DNA of 64,000 nucleotides. Source: Prosapia bicincta (taxonomy: Eukaryota > Arthropoda > Insecta > Hemiptera > Cercopidae). A program made the position numbers and the translations under genes. The stretch lies in the NCBI GenBank assembly GCA_036971475.1, contig JBAIZL010000005.1, positions 175,021,386 through 175,085,385 of the forward strand, read 5' to 3'. The notes beneath the pieces are model-generated. The model saw only the letters and a program-made list of their open reading frames with translations, was not told the origin of the DNA and made no database searches. Shown here one piece after another: positions 44,858-55,369 of the stretch (positions are counted from its first letter, which is position 1; every line of letters starts with the position of its first letter).

Positions 44858-45025
44858 TTGGGAACTGCATTTTGTCATGGAGTGGCAGTTACAGGAAATG
44901 GCGGTGGTTGGAGCCATTTTCATTCGGGTTTTCGACCTTGAAGGGGGAAAACACCCTACTTGAAAGTCGATTGCCCGTGGGGACTGCATTTTATGGCAGT
45001 CACTGGTAAATAGCGTCGGCTATTT
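44858..45025 (+). other. Further hairpin cluster before the IAP gene
   Basis: Short hairpins follow one another: AACTGC/GGCAGTT (44,862-44,890), AAATGGC/GCCATTT (44,896-44,919), GACTGC/GCAGTC (44,982-45,001) and AATAGC/GCTATT (45,008-45,023). The first and third are related copies (GGGAACTGCATTTTGTCATGG and a near match). Probably part of the IAP 5' leader or promoter. Confidence 0.45.
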
Positions 45026-45069
45026 CCAAACTTGTAATGTGGGCATAATGATGACGGTTTCAATCCCGT

Positions 45070-45466
45070 ATGAGACACAGAGAACAAGTGTATAAGAATA
45101 CAAGACATTTAAGATTTTCAGTCATTCCACAGACAGACATGGTTTGGACCGATTCTCTTACAATTGAGAACCCACTTCATCGACGTTATTCACTTGCGAA
45201 CACAAGATTATGCTCTTTTCGTAATTGGAAGGGTGTGGAAAACGAAACAGTGAATCCATATACTCTAAGCTTGGCCGGTTTTTTCTACACCGGAAAAGAT
45301 GACCTTACTATATGTTTTAGTTGTGGGGGAGGTCTAAGCGATTGGGAATCTACACATGACCCGTTTGGTGAACACGTTTTATGGTTTCATAAATGTAAAT
45401 TTGCATCGATTGTACAATCTAAAAGAGAAGAAGAAATGGAAATCGATATTGCAACTGATGTTGATA

Positions 45467-45515
<49 letters not shown>

Positions 45516-45750
45516 CGACGATAATGATGACGATGACGACGATGATGATGATAACGATGACGACGGTGATCTAGTACAACGTAATGAGGATGATCGTTCG
45601 AAATGTAAGATTTGTTGTGCAGAAGAAGTACAAGTTGTATGTCTACCATGCGGACATGTGTTTGCCTGTCAATTGTGCTCGCTTAGCCTTGAAGTATGTA
45701 GCGTGTGCAGAACGCCCACATCCGCCACGATACGTATTTATCTTTCATAG
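45070..45750 (+). CDS. Inhibitor-of-apoptosis protein (BIR plus RING)
   Basis: Blocks programmed cell death by binding caspases or IAP antagonists and ubiquitinating partners. The 226-residue frame has one BIR domain, beginning RLCSFRNW with zinc ligands in the exact C-x2-C-x16-H-x6-C spacing (CFSC to HKC), then a roughly 40-residue aspartate-rich tract encoded by GAT repeats. A C-terminal IAP-type RING follows: CKIC, CGHVFACQLC, CSVC. The first ATG gives an extra 22 residues before a second ATG (MVWTDS). Open throughout. Together with the RING gene at the other end, it gives the element two ubiquitin-ligase-type proteins. Probably captured from a host or virus. Confidence 0.9.
45457..45573 (+). 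repeat. (GAT)n repeat coding poly-aspartate
   Basis: GAT/GAC run inside the IAP frame, kept in frame between the BIR and RING domains. Likely length-polymorphic. Confidence 0.9.
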
Positions 45751-45897
45751 GCTTGGGAACTGGTAAACCTTGAGAACCGGACGTTGCGGGGTCGTGCGTG
45801 TTTAGTGAACTCGGCGTGAGAACGTGAACCAGCAGACCTTGACAACTGGATGCCAACTGTGAGACTTTGATACCCCACCAAACGTTGAAGAGAAGAG

Positions 45898-45908
45898 TAT
45901 ATATATAT
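45898..45908 (+). promoter_or_regulatory. TATA box for the rightmost gene
   Basis: TATATATATAT about 30 bases before the probable start of a short first exon that ends in a donor at 46,019/46,020. Confidence 0.5.
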
Positions 45909-45929
45909 CAACAACACACTTGTAGATCT

Positions 45930-47321
45930 CTCATAGTAGCTTGAGAGGTTGCCTGGACCGACGAGAGTCTGAGGAAGAGGTTGGTCTATCTTGCAGGGAT
46001 TGGCTGAAACTTTGTTTAGGTAATTCACAACGAATATTTATAGTTATCATCTTTCTATTTGAAAATATTTTACTGTTGTTAATTTTTCATTTCAATCACA
46101 TTGCTTTTTTAAATTTTATTTGTCATCTTTCATTTGAAAATACTTTATATGTTTACATTTGTTTTCATTTCAATCACAATGCTTCTTCTTTAAATTTTAT
46201 TTGTCAACTTTTATTTGAAAATTCTTTTAATGTCTACTTTTTTGAATATTTATCATTTCAAACGCATTGCTTTTTAAATTTTACCAATTAATATTTTATT
46301 ATAATTATATTTTCGTATTTTGTTAATCTCTCACAGTTGCTTGCAAAATGGTGCCAGGATTCAATATAACCCGATATACTGACGGCATGCTGCGGGAGGT
46401 GGTCAAATCTATTTTACCGGGCTTGGCTGAAGATCTATTTAGGTAAGTGACAACGAATATTTATATTTGTCATCTTTGAAAATACTTCATGTGTTTACTT
46501 TTGTTATATTTTCATTTAAATCACATTACTTTGTCATCTTTTATTTGAAAATACTTTATATGTTTACTTTTTGAATTTTTCTTTAATCACATTGCTTTTT
46601 AAAATTTTACCAATAATTATATTTTATTAACTTTAAGAGAGCTCAAACTGTTGGATATTTTATATTTTAAACTTATATCAAACCAATCAATTTTTGATAA
46701 AATAGTATAAGGCAGTAGTACTGTAGTTTCATAAACGTTGTATTTATTCATTAGATTGACTTAATTTTAAAAATTTTACTGTGAATTAGTCTTTCAGAGC
46801 AATTTTATAGTATTTCGTGTATTCATATTACTATATTGTGTTGTCGGTATTTCAGCCAAATGCTGAAAGTCAGAACGGAGGCTACATCATCGGGATACCA
46901 GTTGGTGACGTTGAATATTTCGTCGGGGGTTTCCTATCTCCCATGTACTAACGATGGCCGAATCATCATCAGCCAGTCATGGGATAGGCATCTCAGGACG
47001 TGCAACGACGGCTAGCAACAACAACAACCACCACCACCAGCGCATGCTTGGAAATCGACGTCCCTGCCTCCAGCATCCCAGCCAGCATCCCAGCCACCAG
47101 CATCCCAGCAACCTCAACCGTCCACCTCAAGGGCAGCGGAGGTGGTCCCTCAGAGCCTGGATTTTATAGACGCTATCTTAGCCGATTTACGGAGTCAAAT
47201 GGCATCTGAGAGATCACCTTCTCCTGAACAGCCGCCAGTCACGCTCGGGGACCTGGACGGGATAGAGGTCATAGACTTATTGACGGTTACGGACGAAGAA
47301 ATGCAGAGTCTAGAGGAATAA
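45930..47321 (+). pseudogene. Spliced gene of unknown function with acidic C-terminus, one in-frame TAG
   Basis: Exon 1a (to 46,019) looks non-coding. Exon 1b (46,337-46,442) starts translation at 46,348 (MVPGFNITRYTDGMLREV) and ends TTTAG/GTAAGT. Exon 2 (46,856-47,321) follows TATTTCAG and joins in phase 2. Only one stop, TAG at 47,013, interrupts 187 codons. Beyond it the same frame holds a Gln/Pro/Ser-rich linker and an acidic end (DFIDAILADL, then GDLDGIEVIDLLTVTDEEMQ) that resembles transcriptional activation domains. Exons 1a and 1b, with their donors, are duplicates. No family recognised. It may be a working gene with readthrough or a recent pseudogene. Confidence 0.55.
46022..46320 (+). 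repeat. Degenerate tandem repeat in intron
   Basis: Imperfect units of about 70-80 bases containing CATTTGAAAATAC, TTTCATTTCAATCACA.TGC and TTTAAATTTTATTTGTCA recur three to four times; further related units follow exon 1b at 46,450-46,620. Confidence 0.65.
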
Positions 47322-47584
47322 CACTTCTCGCAAAGCGGTAAGATTATTGATTTCATGTGAATATGATAATAGTGAGCAGTATTTTAAACCTTGCAGTGAC
47401 ACTTGTTTTAAAATATTACTTCCTACATTCATTTTCACGTAAAACCAACAGTTTTTCTCAGTTGAAGAGGTGTATATTCCATATGTACCCGCATTTCTTT
47501 GTGCATGGGGTGGTATGTTGTAATGGATGACCACCACAGAACGCAGCGATGGATGGAGCTGCCTTCCGTAGCCCTTAGGCAGCT

Positions 47585-47834
47585 TACGCACCCGGTAAGC
47601 CCAGGATACATGCGAATGCCGGTCTTGCGTGGTAATATCGGAAATAAAAAATAAATACGATTTGGAACCCACAGCAACGTCATCAAAGATTCACTACTAG
47701 AATTGACCTATATTGTAGTTCAATTCTGATAGTGAGTAATTGCTGATGTTGCTGAGATCCCAATCGTAAATATTTTATTTCCCCTATATTACCACGCGGT
47801 CCCTGCAGTCGCTAACCTACTTACTGTGTGCGTA
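47585..47834. other. Long hairpin A (about 250 bp)
   Basis: Arms of about 120 bases pair: TACGCAC.CGGTAAG with CTTACTGTGTGCGTA at the base, GCGTGGTAATAT with ATATTACCACGC, CACAGCAAC with GTTGCTGAG, and AGAATTGA with TTCAATTCT at the tip around CCTATATTGTAG. An AATAAA inside could serve the gene upstream. Related to hairpin B. Confidence 0.75.
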
Positions 47835-47928
47835 TAATAATTTTGTGTGTGTGTGTTTGCTTGGGGGTGGCATGTTGTAATTGAATGGCCACCACTGAGG
47901 ACAGCGATGGCTAGAGCTGTCTTCCTTA

Positions 47929-48260
47929 GAAAATATTTTACCCACAGTAAGCCAAGGATACATGCGAATGCTGGTTTTGCGTGACTTTAAAATCGGGTGT
48001 GTAATATTTGTACTCTGACACTCACAGCAACATCACATTTATGCACTATCGCAATCGATCCACACCATCAAACACTCGTTACTAGAATTGACCTATATTG
48101 TAGTTCAATTCTGATGAGGAGTAATTGATGGTGTAGTTCGACTTCGATATCGCATAACTGTGATGTTGCTGTGATGTCACCTACAAATATTACACCGAAT
48201 TTTAAAGTCACGCGAACCCAATATTCGCTAACCTACTTACTGTGTGCGTAATATATTTTC
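47929..48260. other. Long hairpin B (about 330 bp)
   Basis: Arms of about 160 bases pair at roughly 85% by eye: GAAAATATTTTAC with GTAATATATTTTC, GCGTGACTTTAAAAT with ATTTTAAAGTCACGC, CACAGCAACATCACA with TGTGATGTTGCTGTG, and the same tip as hairpin A. The 60 bases before each hairpin are also related (ACCACCAC..A..GCAGCGATGG), so the whole unit was duplicated in tandem. No coding frame. Confidence 0.8.
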
Positions 48261-48424
48261 TAAAAATATTTTTGTGTGACTGTTGGTGTGCGTGATGTAT
48301 ATTCTGCGTGATGAATATACTCTTATTTATATTTATATTTAGTTTTTGCTAAATTTTAATTATATTATATTATATTTGAAATATGTATTGATGAGTTTAT
48401 TCTAGTCTTAATATTATTATTTTT

Positions 48425-48439
48425 TTAAATTATTGTTAG

Positions 48440-48494
<55 letters not shown>

Positions 48495-48960
48495 ATTTAA
48501 ATTACGTATTTGTTCTTGTCCATATATTTTTATTATTCTAATTTTTTTCAATAAATTCATCTTTATTAAAAATACATGTATTACTCTTATTTTATACAAC
48601 CGAAATTTCTCACCATTCCCGCATCCAACACTCACCTACTTGTACCCCCATCATACAGTAACGCACAACTGAACGCCTCGTATCTCAGTCGCTAGCGTCA
48701 CACGTCGGCAAACCAAACGTCCTAGGTTCCATTCCCGAACGCAGAATTATATTTTTTCCAAAACTTACGTCACCACCAGAACAAGATGGCCTACCGCTCC
48801 CCCAACTCGACCAGCAACCTATCAAATACGAGGGGCGGGGCGTGGACGCCATCTTCACTACCATCATCGACCTATCAAACAAAAGGGGCGGGGCTTAGGA
48901 GGGGTGGGGGTAACAAATACTGCTCTCTCATTGGGGGGATAAGGTATACCCATTACTACT
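48425..48960. repeat. Maverick right terminal inverted repeat
   Basis: Inverse of 28,479-28,975, ending in CCCATTACTACT and followed by the duplication TGGGTT. A (TA)n run at 48,443-48,491 lengthens it relative to the left copy. Confidence 0.92.
48675..48744 (+). promoter_or_regulatory. tRNA-like (pol III A/B box) sequence in the right TIR
   Basis: Counterpart of the left copy: GCCTCGTATCTCAGTCGCTA followed by GGTTCCATTCCC. The A-box region differs by a G-to-T change (TATCTC for TAGCTC), which would weaken promoter function on this side. Confidence 0.5.
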
Positions 48961-48966
48961 TGGGTT

Positions 48967-49384
48967 GTTTTGGTTGTGTGTCATATAATAGAAAAGGCTG
49001 TTGGCTTCAAGTAAGCAATTACGTATTCACTTAGTTAAGTATTTTTAAAATTAGTTTAATCAGTGAATTCAAGATGATTACATCAAGCAACTTCATATAT
49101 ACGTATTTTTTAATATTCCTGTCCCGAGACACCTATAATCCTAACTGACCCACGATCGGTAGCGCCGTAATTGCACCTCTAAAAAATAATTACTGCACTG
49201 GAGATTTTGATGAGCTATCTATATGTCATTGACTTTATCTGACAACCTTTATCGAGTTAATCATATGATTAAGCGTGTAAAAGTGTTGTAAAATAGGGTA
49301 AAGTGTTGTGCCACTGTTTAGTTAGTTCTGACCTAACGTTTGTAAGTTTTTACCCGTATTTTTGGTTTAAGGACCAATCGTCAC
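48967..49384. other. No gene seen
   Basis: Flank between the Maverick and the piggyBac-like scrap. No frame or repeat end is supported. Confidence 0.35.
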
Positions 49385-49537
49385 TGAACACTTTTTGTTT
49401 CATAGGTTCCAAAAAATAATAAGAGTGTCACAATGTTATCAATATTACATTCAATGGAAGAAATCGACTACGAAACAGGAGATTCATTCAAATCAGAGGG
49501 ATCTTGGTTCTACAACTTATCAAAGGAAGGTGTCTAT
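49385..49537 (+). pseudogene. piggyBac-like transposase fragment, interrupted by the LTR element
   Basis: The plus-strand frame VPKNNKSVTMLSILHSMEEI, then ETGDSFKSE and FYNLSKEGV, resembles the piggyBac transposase block K.V.LLSTMH, ETG..KPEI..FYN.TKGGVD. The LTR retrotransposon sits right after GVY; sequence beyond its far end (60,289 on) continues for only a few codons before a stop. The conserved Asp of the GGVD motif lies at or past the break. Low-length match. Confidence 0.5.
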
Positions 49538-51555
49538 TCTTACCGACTTACTTTTTATAACCTTTGCCGTTGTTTATTTCTCTTCCTCAATTGCTAAGTC
49601 AGTAAGAAAGTAATGGTTTATCCATTGACTACGAACCTAATTTCATAGACCTGTGCCTCAAGGAATAAACCTCTCAGAGGAACCAACCCCTGAATTTTTG
49701 ATAAAACCAATTAGCCTCCGATAAGCCCTGTTCAAGCTCCTTTTCGGGTAGTGGAATCTTTGAGAGACACTTGTGATTTAAAGACTATACCTGGATACCT
49801 AGTGAACTTATCTTATCTAGAATGAAAACACAGCTAATTGGAAAATATACATTTTTATTTATTTGTTCCAAGGTTCAAATTAATTATTATTGTTTTTATT
49901 TAATTTCACAGGATTTTCTTGACTAATTATTTTTTCAAAATTTCATACAACTTGCCATTTAACTAAACATTATTATCTCCTTCTGTTTTTAAATTTTCTT
50001 ATTATCATTAATTTTACATATAATTTAAATTATCAAAGTTACCATAATTAATTTTGTATATAATTTTGATTAGTAGAGTTAAATTTAACATATTTTAAAA
50101 TCTGATTCTTTTTCAAACACTTAATATTACTATGTAATGCCTTTAGGCTAGGCCTTGAACAATTAACTTCTTTGGAAGTTATTCATTAGAAATTCACTTA
50201 GAAAAAGCCATATAAGATATACATCTTTATACTTAATCCATACATTCCCACAGCGATGGGAATGTAAAGTCAATTTTGAATCTTTATTACTTAAATTTGG
50301 GTAACCTAAGAGAGTTGACTAATCAGTCCCTTAGGTTATTCCCATCTTATTTAATTTTGAAATTAAGTTAATATAATTTGAAGTAAAATGTTATTTAAAA
50401 AAGAATAATTAAATTGATTATATAACCTTGTACTGTAGAAATCTTTTTATCTTCATTAATGTTGTCATCTGTCGGTCCTGTTACAGCTTCAAGGGTCTTG
50501 GTAGGTAGGCGTCTCTCCATAATTTCGGTTAATCTTCTTATTTTCTTTAATTTTGCATTTTGGTGGTCGAAATTTTGTTCTGGGTATATATGAGCCCTTG
50601 CTCATATATATCTTCCTTCCCCTGATCACATCGTAGCACTTTTTACTCTGTTTTTAGCACATTTTTTCTTGTCCTGATCGCATGGTACAAAAACACGTCT
50701 GCTCGCTTTGAGAGCCTAATGCATTCTGATTCTGGATAGCGTGCCTTTTGTGAGGCCCGTCTTCTCCAATTTCAAACTTCCCACGCCCTAGTATCCATTT
50801 TTCAACTTTTGACCAATCAGAAAGCCGTTGCCATGGCAATTGACTTTGTTTGTTCGGAAATTCTGAACTAAGATTAGTTTCCCTTTTTATAAAAGGCGTT
50901 TTTGTATTCTGATGTGTCCTTTGCTTTTTTTTACCTTTTATTTAATAACATATTTGACTTTATTTCTTCTCATTTAATTTAATTAACTTTTTAACATTCT
51001 TAATCCAAAGTTCGACTGTAGCGCTTTCGTTTCGTAGTGACAAGATTTATAATCAATGCCCTAAGCGGATTTTTCCGAAATCAAATATGACTTCTTCTAT
51101 TATAACCTAATTTCTTAGGCTATTACACTTTAACATTTAATCTTTACTTTTACATAAATACTATTTTCCCTAGCTAGGCCTAATTTACTTTCCTCACCTC
51201 TTAATTTACATTCTTTATTCCTGATTATTTTTAAGTACAATTATTTTAATAGCCGGCATCTAGGCCTAGTTTGTTATACTACACAATTACCGTCTTTTTT
51301 TTTTACATAATTTAGGCTATCCACTTTGAAGTGATAATTTTTCTTATTGCTTATAATTTATGTTTTTTTAAGTCTAAAGTTATTTCTAATTTTCTTCATT
51401 TTACTATTATTTACCCTAGTTTTAATATTATTATTATTATAATGTTTTAAAATTTTTATATATAAATTTAGTCAATTATTTAACCCGGTTAGGTTTGATT
51501 CTGGTATTCTGTACAATTACCCAGATTCTTTGCATCGGACATTCTGGCCGCTGCA
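49538..51555 (-). repeat. 3' LTR
   Basis: In element orientation it begins TGCAGCGGCC and ends CGGTAAGA, so it lacks the canonical CA end. It contains CTCATATATACCC, a TATA-like stretch, and AATAAA-type signals. An insertion-site CTAT adjoins it. Confidence 0.93.
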
Positions 51556-51578
51556 AAATTCCCCCCTTTTTTTAAATA
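51556..51578 (-). other. Polypurine tract
   Basis: In element orientation AAAAAAAGGGGGGAATTTT directly precedes the 3' LTR; it primes plus-strand DNA synthesis. Confidence 0.75.
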
Positions 51579-52159
51579 TATGAAAATTTTGGTTCTTCTC
51601 TCCCTTGAAACAGATAAACATAATTAATAACATATTTGTGAAAAGTAACATTAACACTTATACTAGTTTATATTAAAATTTTCATATTCCTTTCATTAAT
51701 CTACTATTCCTATTCATCTTCATAACTTAATTAATTTTACTAAAGTTCACAATTTACTCTCCTGTCCCTTTCACTCATATATATCATTGTCACATTAGTC
51801 ACTTCACATGCTATTTACTCATTTATTACTCCTGTCCTTAGTCACATTCTTTTTTATTTAATCTTATTTCAAGTTTATATTAACTATACAATATTGTATA
51901 TTGTAATCCTTATTTTACACATTCATTGTTGTTTAACACAACCTTTACTTTAATAAATTCAATGAATCCCGTTCATTTAACATATGGCTTTTTCTTTCAC
52001 ATTTAATACTGATTTTATATTATTTGTCCTATGTATTTGGATTATGTTACTGCTTTAATCTACTACTTAGATTTATTTTACATTTTTATTTTTATTACTT
52101 AACCGTTACTCCCTATGTCACTGATGGATCATTTTTTATTTACCTTGCCTTATTATCCT
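51579..52159 (-). other. LTR element 3' non-coding region
   Basis: AT-rich sequence between the integrase stop and the polypurine tract. No env or other frame. Confidence 0.6.
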
Positions 52160-53293
52160 TTATTCTTTAAATATCTTTATGTCTTTGATGTCATAGATCC
52201 CCCTTATTTTCCCTGTTTCCAAGTTTGCTATTTCATAAGTTTTTGCCCCCAATCGTCTAGCCACTACATATGGACCCTGGTAAATTAATAGCATCTTCTC
52301 GGTTTCTTGACGGCTCAAGTTAGATCTATTTACCCTTGTTACCAGTACTTTGTCCCCACATTTCAATTCCGTCTGCTTCATCTTTCTATTTAATTTCTCA
52401 GCCCTGAGCTCTCCTGTCCTTCTCATTCTGTCGTATGCCTTCTGCACACGCTGCTGTTGTGTTTCCGTTACTACATTTTTACAAACGTCTGGTACAAATC
52501 CCTGCCACCCATATTCCGGATCAACCCCGAACTGAATCTGATCTGGAGTGTATCCAGTAGCTTCATGCGGTAAAGCATTGATTACTCCTTCTATGTATGA
52601 CAGGTACTTCCGCCAATGCGATTGGTTATCATAGCAGTAGGTCCGCAATATCCTTCTCAGTTCTCTATTTACTCTTTCTGCTAAATTCACCTGCGGGTGC
52701 CGTACTGGGCTCAGTATGTGTTGGATTCCTTCACACCTGATCCAAGTACGCCATTGCCGTGATGTAAATGCAGTTCCAAAATCGGTAAGGATCTTGCTTG
52801 GTTTCCCTACTGCTTGAAAATAATGCAGTAACTTCAACTTTGAGCTCATTGTTGTGGTACTTCGTACTGCATATAACTTAACATACTTCGAGAAGCTATC
52901 TATTACTACCAATATATGTTTTACCCCACCAACGCTGGTTGGTAAGGGCCCTAGATGGTCTATCGCCACCATTTCGCCTGGCCCTCTTGAGACGATTGGT
53001 TTCGTGCTTCCTTGGAGGTATCTATTTGTCGGTTTTGCGTACTGACATATCTGACATCTTTCTATCACTTGTAATATCCGTTTCTTCATTTGCTTTATAT
53101 ACATGCTCTGGCTCATTATATTCGTTATTTTATTTCTCCCTATGTGAGCATATATCTGATGTATGTTCTCAATTACCTCGTTTATTATTGATTCCGGGAT
53201 TACTATCTTTATTTTATTTTTGACTTCTTTACACAATATCCCTTCTTGTATAGAATATCTCTTAAATTTGGTCACGTTCTCCAAAAATTTTTC
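52160..53293 (-). pseudogene. Ty3/gypsy integrase
   Basis: C-terminal part of Pol. Counting from the TTG at 53,284: zinc-finger H42, H47, C77, C80; core acids D109 (AIDHLGPL), D168 (LTDFGTAF) and E204 (NLAERVNRE); then a GPYVV..L..KTYEI C-terminal domain. It is in the same frame as RT-RNase H, separated by a single TAA at 53,294-53,296, so it would be expressed only by readthrough. The catalytic core is intact. Confidence 0.9.
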
Positions 53294-55369
53294 TTATTCT
53301 GGTTGTTGTCTTTGTAAGTTTTTTATGTTTTGAAATTTTGCTTTTAGTGTTTCTTCACATCCTATTTGTAACCGTCCTACTTTTATGACCTGACGGTTCT
53401 GACTGTTTCCCTTATTATCCATCTCATTCTGATACATCCGACTCACGACGTCGCACGGTATGTTTTCCTTTCCTGGGCAATGTATCACTGTTGGTTGATA
53501 CTCTTGAATCGCCAATATCCACCTAGTGATTCGTGAATTAGTGAAATTGCACGTGTTCATAAATTTCAATGCCTTATTATCCGTTATGATAGTTAGTGGC
53601 GCTCCCACTATTAATGGCCGAAATTTTTTCAAGCCATGCACTATAGCCAATAATTCTTTCTCGCATATAGTGTATGCCTTCTCACAACTCTTAAGTGTTC
53701 GGCTAACGAACCCTATTACTTGCATTTGCCCTTGTCCATCTCTCTGGAAAATCTGACTGGCGATTGCATTATCACATGCATCTGTCTGTAGGAACGTACG
53801 TTGCCCTTCGATTGGATGCATCAGAGTGACTGATTCCGTAAACAAATCTTTTACCCTATTGAAGGCTTTACTCATGTATTCATCCCAGATCCAGGGCTGA
53901 TCTTTTCTTAGTAATTTCAACAAGGGTGAAGTCTCTTCAGCATGTTTCTTTGTAAATCGTGCATAGTAATTTACAAAACCTAGAAACGATTGTAGTTGTT
54001 TTTTGTTTCTAGGTTCTGGGAAATCCTGTATTGCCTGTAGCTTCTCTGGGTCTGTGGTGACCCCTTCTTGTCTGAAGATATATCCTAAAAACTTCACCTC
54101 TTGTTGACAGAACAAGGTTTTCTTCGGGTTGATGGTTAAATTCCCCTCTCTGAATCTGGTGAAAATTGTCCTCAGGTGACTGAGGTGCTCATCGAATGTC
54201 TCAGATAGACACAACAGATCATCGACATACACTAAAAGATTTTCCTCTAACTCCGTACCCAAAGTGATATCTACCGTTCTCACTAGAGCCGCTAGGGAGT
54301 TTTGGAGTCCAAAAGGCACCACTTTGAAATTATATACTTTATTATTAAATAAAAATCCTGTATATTTTTTGGACTCATTAGTCAACGGTATTTGCCAGAA
54401 ACTTGACGTTAAATCTATTTTTGAAAAATATCGCCTGTTGCGACCTTTCCTTAGTATATCGTCAATAGTGGGTGCACTTTCATAATCCGGCACAGTTATC
54501 TCATTCAACTTCCTAGCGTCTAGGCACAGACGGATGGTCTTGTCTGGTTTTATTACTGTCACCATTGGGTTGATGTAAGGAGTTCTTGAGCGTTCGATGA
54601 TGTCATATCTGAGCATTCTTTCAATCTCTTCTTGGACCTGTTTACGGTAATTAATTGGAATTGGATAATTCCTTCGTACAAAAGTTTTATTCTCTATTAG
54701 TTTCAATTGATGCTTATATTTATTTGATCTTCCCGGTATCTCGCTAAATATATCGTCATATTCCAATATTAGCTGGTTTAATTGATTTTGCTGTTCTTTG
54801 TCTAATATACATTTATTTTCTGTTTCTTCTTCTTCGATTCCTAAATGGTTAATTCTCAAATATTTTCTTATCATCCGTCCATCTTTATCTTTCTTTTTCT
54901 TCTTTCTCCTTTTCCAATTTCTTAACTTTCCCTTATTCTCCTTAAATCTACCTTTTATTTTTCTGTTTTTGACTTGTAATGAAATGAAGGTTCTTCTCGT
55001 ATTTGGATTGGCTCTCATTTTAATTGACTTTCGAACTCTTGGACTAGTAAATGGGTTTTTCTTTTTTCTTTCTTTAATTTCAATTTCTTTCCTTTGGGTT
55101 ATCTCTCCAGAATCTAAAGTCTTAGTCATGGGCTTCCGAGCTACTTGTTGGTTATTCATTTTAACCTCGTTGTTCCCCCCTTTTAATTGTTTCGACGCGA
55201 CGTTTATACTTTTATTTATATTTATTTTCTTATTTATTATTTTTCCACTCACATTATTTCCCCTTTTTGGCACTATTTCGGCCTTACCTTGTTTATATTT
55301 TGGTTTGCTCTTAATCTCAGCTGCAGCTCTTCTTTCCATGTCCTTTGTTTCTTTATCTCCTGTTTTGAC
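53294..55369 (-). pseudogene. Ty3/gypsy reverse transcriptase and RNase H
   Basis: Counting from the ATG at 55,339: a Lys-rich leader (1-190), the RT domain (about 205-430) with FSKIDL D309 and YVDD 371-374, a connection, and RNase H with D520, E561 and D587. It lies in the same frame as the protease upstream, separated by an in-frame TGA at 55,370-55,372, and as the integrase downstream. The leader is unusually long and basic. All catalytic residues are kept. Confidence 0.92.

Larger units (their letters stand above)
28479..48960 (+). mobile_element. Maverick/Polinton element, complete end to end
   Basis: The element is bounded by AGTAGTAATGGGTATA and its inverse, starting with AG as Polintons do. 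Both sides carry TGGGTT (28,473-28,478 and 48,961-48,966), the 6-bp duplication made by Polinton integrase. Length is 20,482 bp. It encodes the full marker set: protein-primed DNA polymerase B, retroviral-type integrase, A32-like packaging ATPase, adenain-type protease, penton and major capsid proteins, plus accessory genes. Such elements are regarded as virus-like and related to adintoviruses. Several genes carry stops or frameshifts, so this copy is probably not autonomous. The exact duplication and intact ends argue for a single unrearranged insertion. Confidence 0.95.

Noticed and set aside
45419..45649. His-rich minus-strand frame
   Set aside because: Complement of the GAT repeat in the IAP gene.
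48433..48672. Tyr/Ile-rich frames in the right TIR
   Set aside because: They translate the (TA)n run and TIR sequence.
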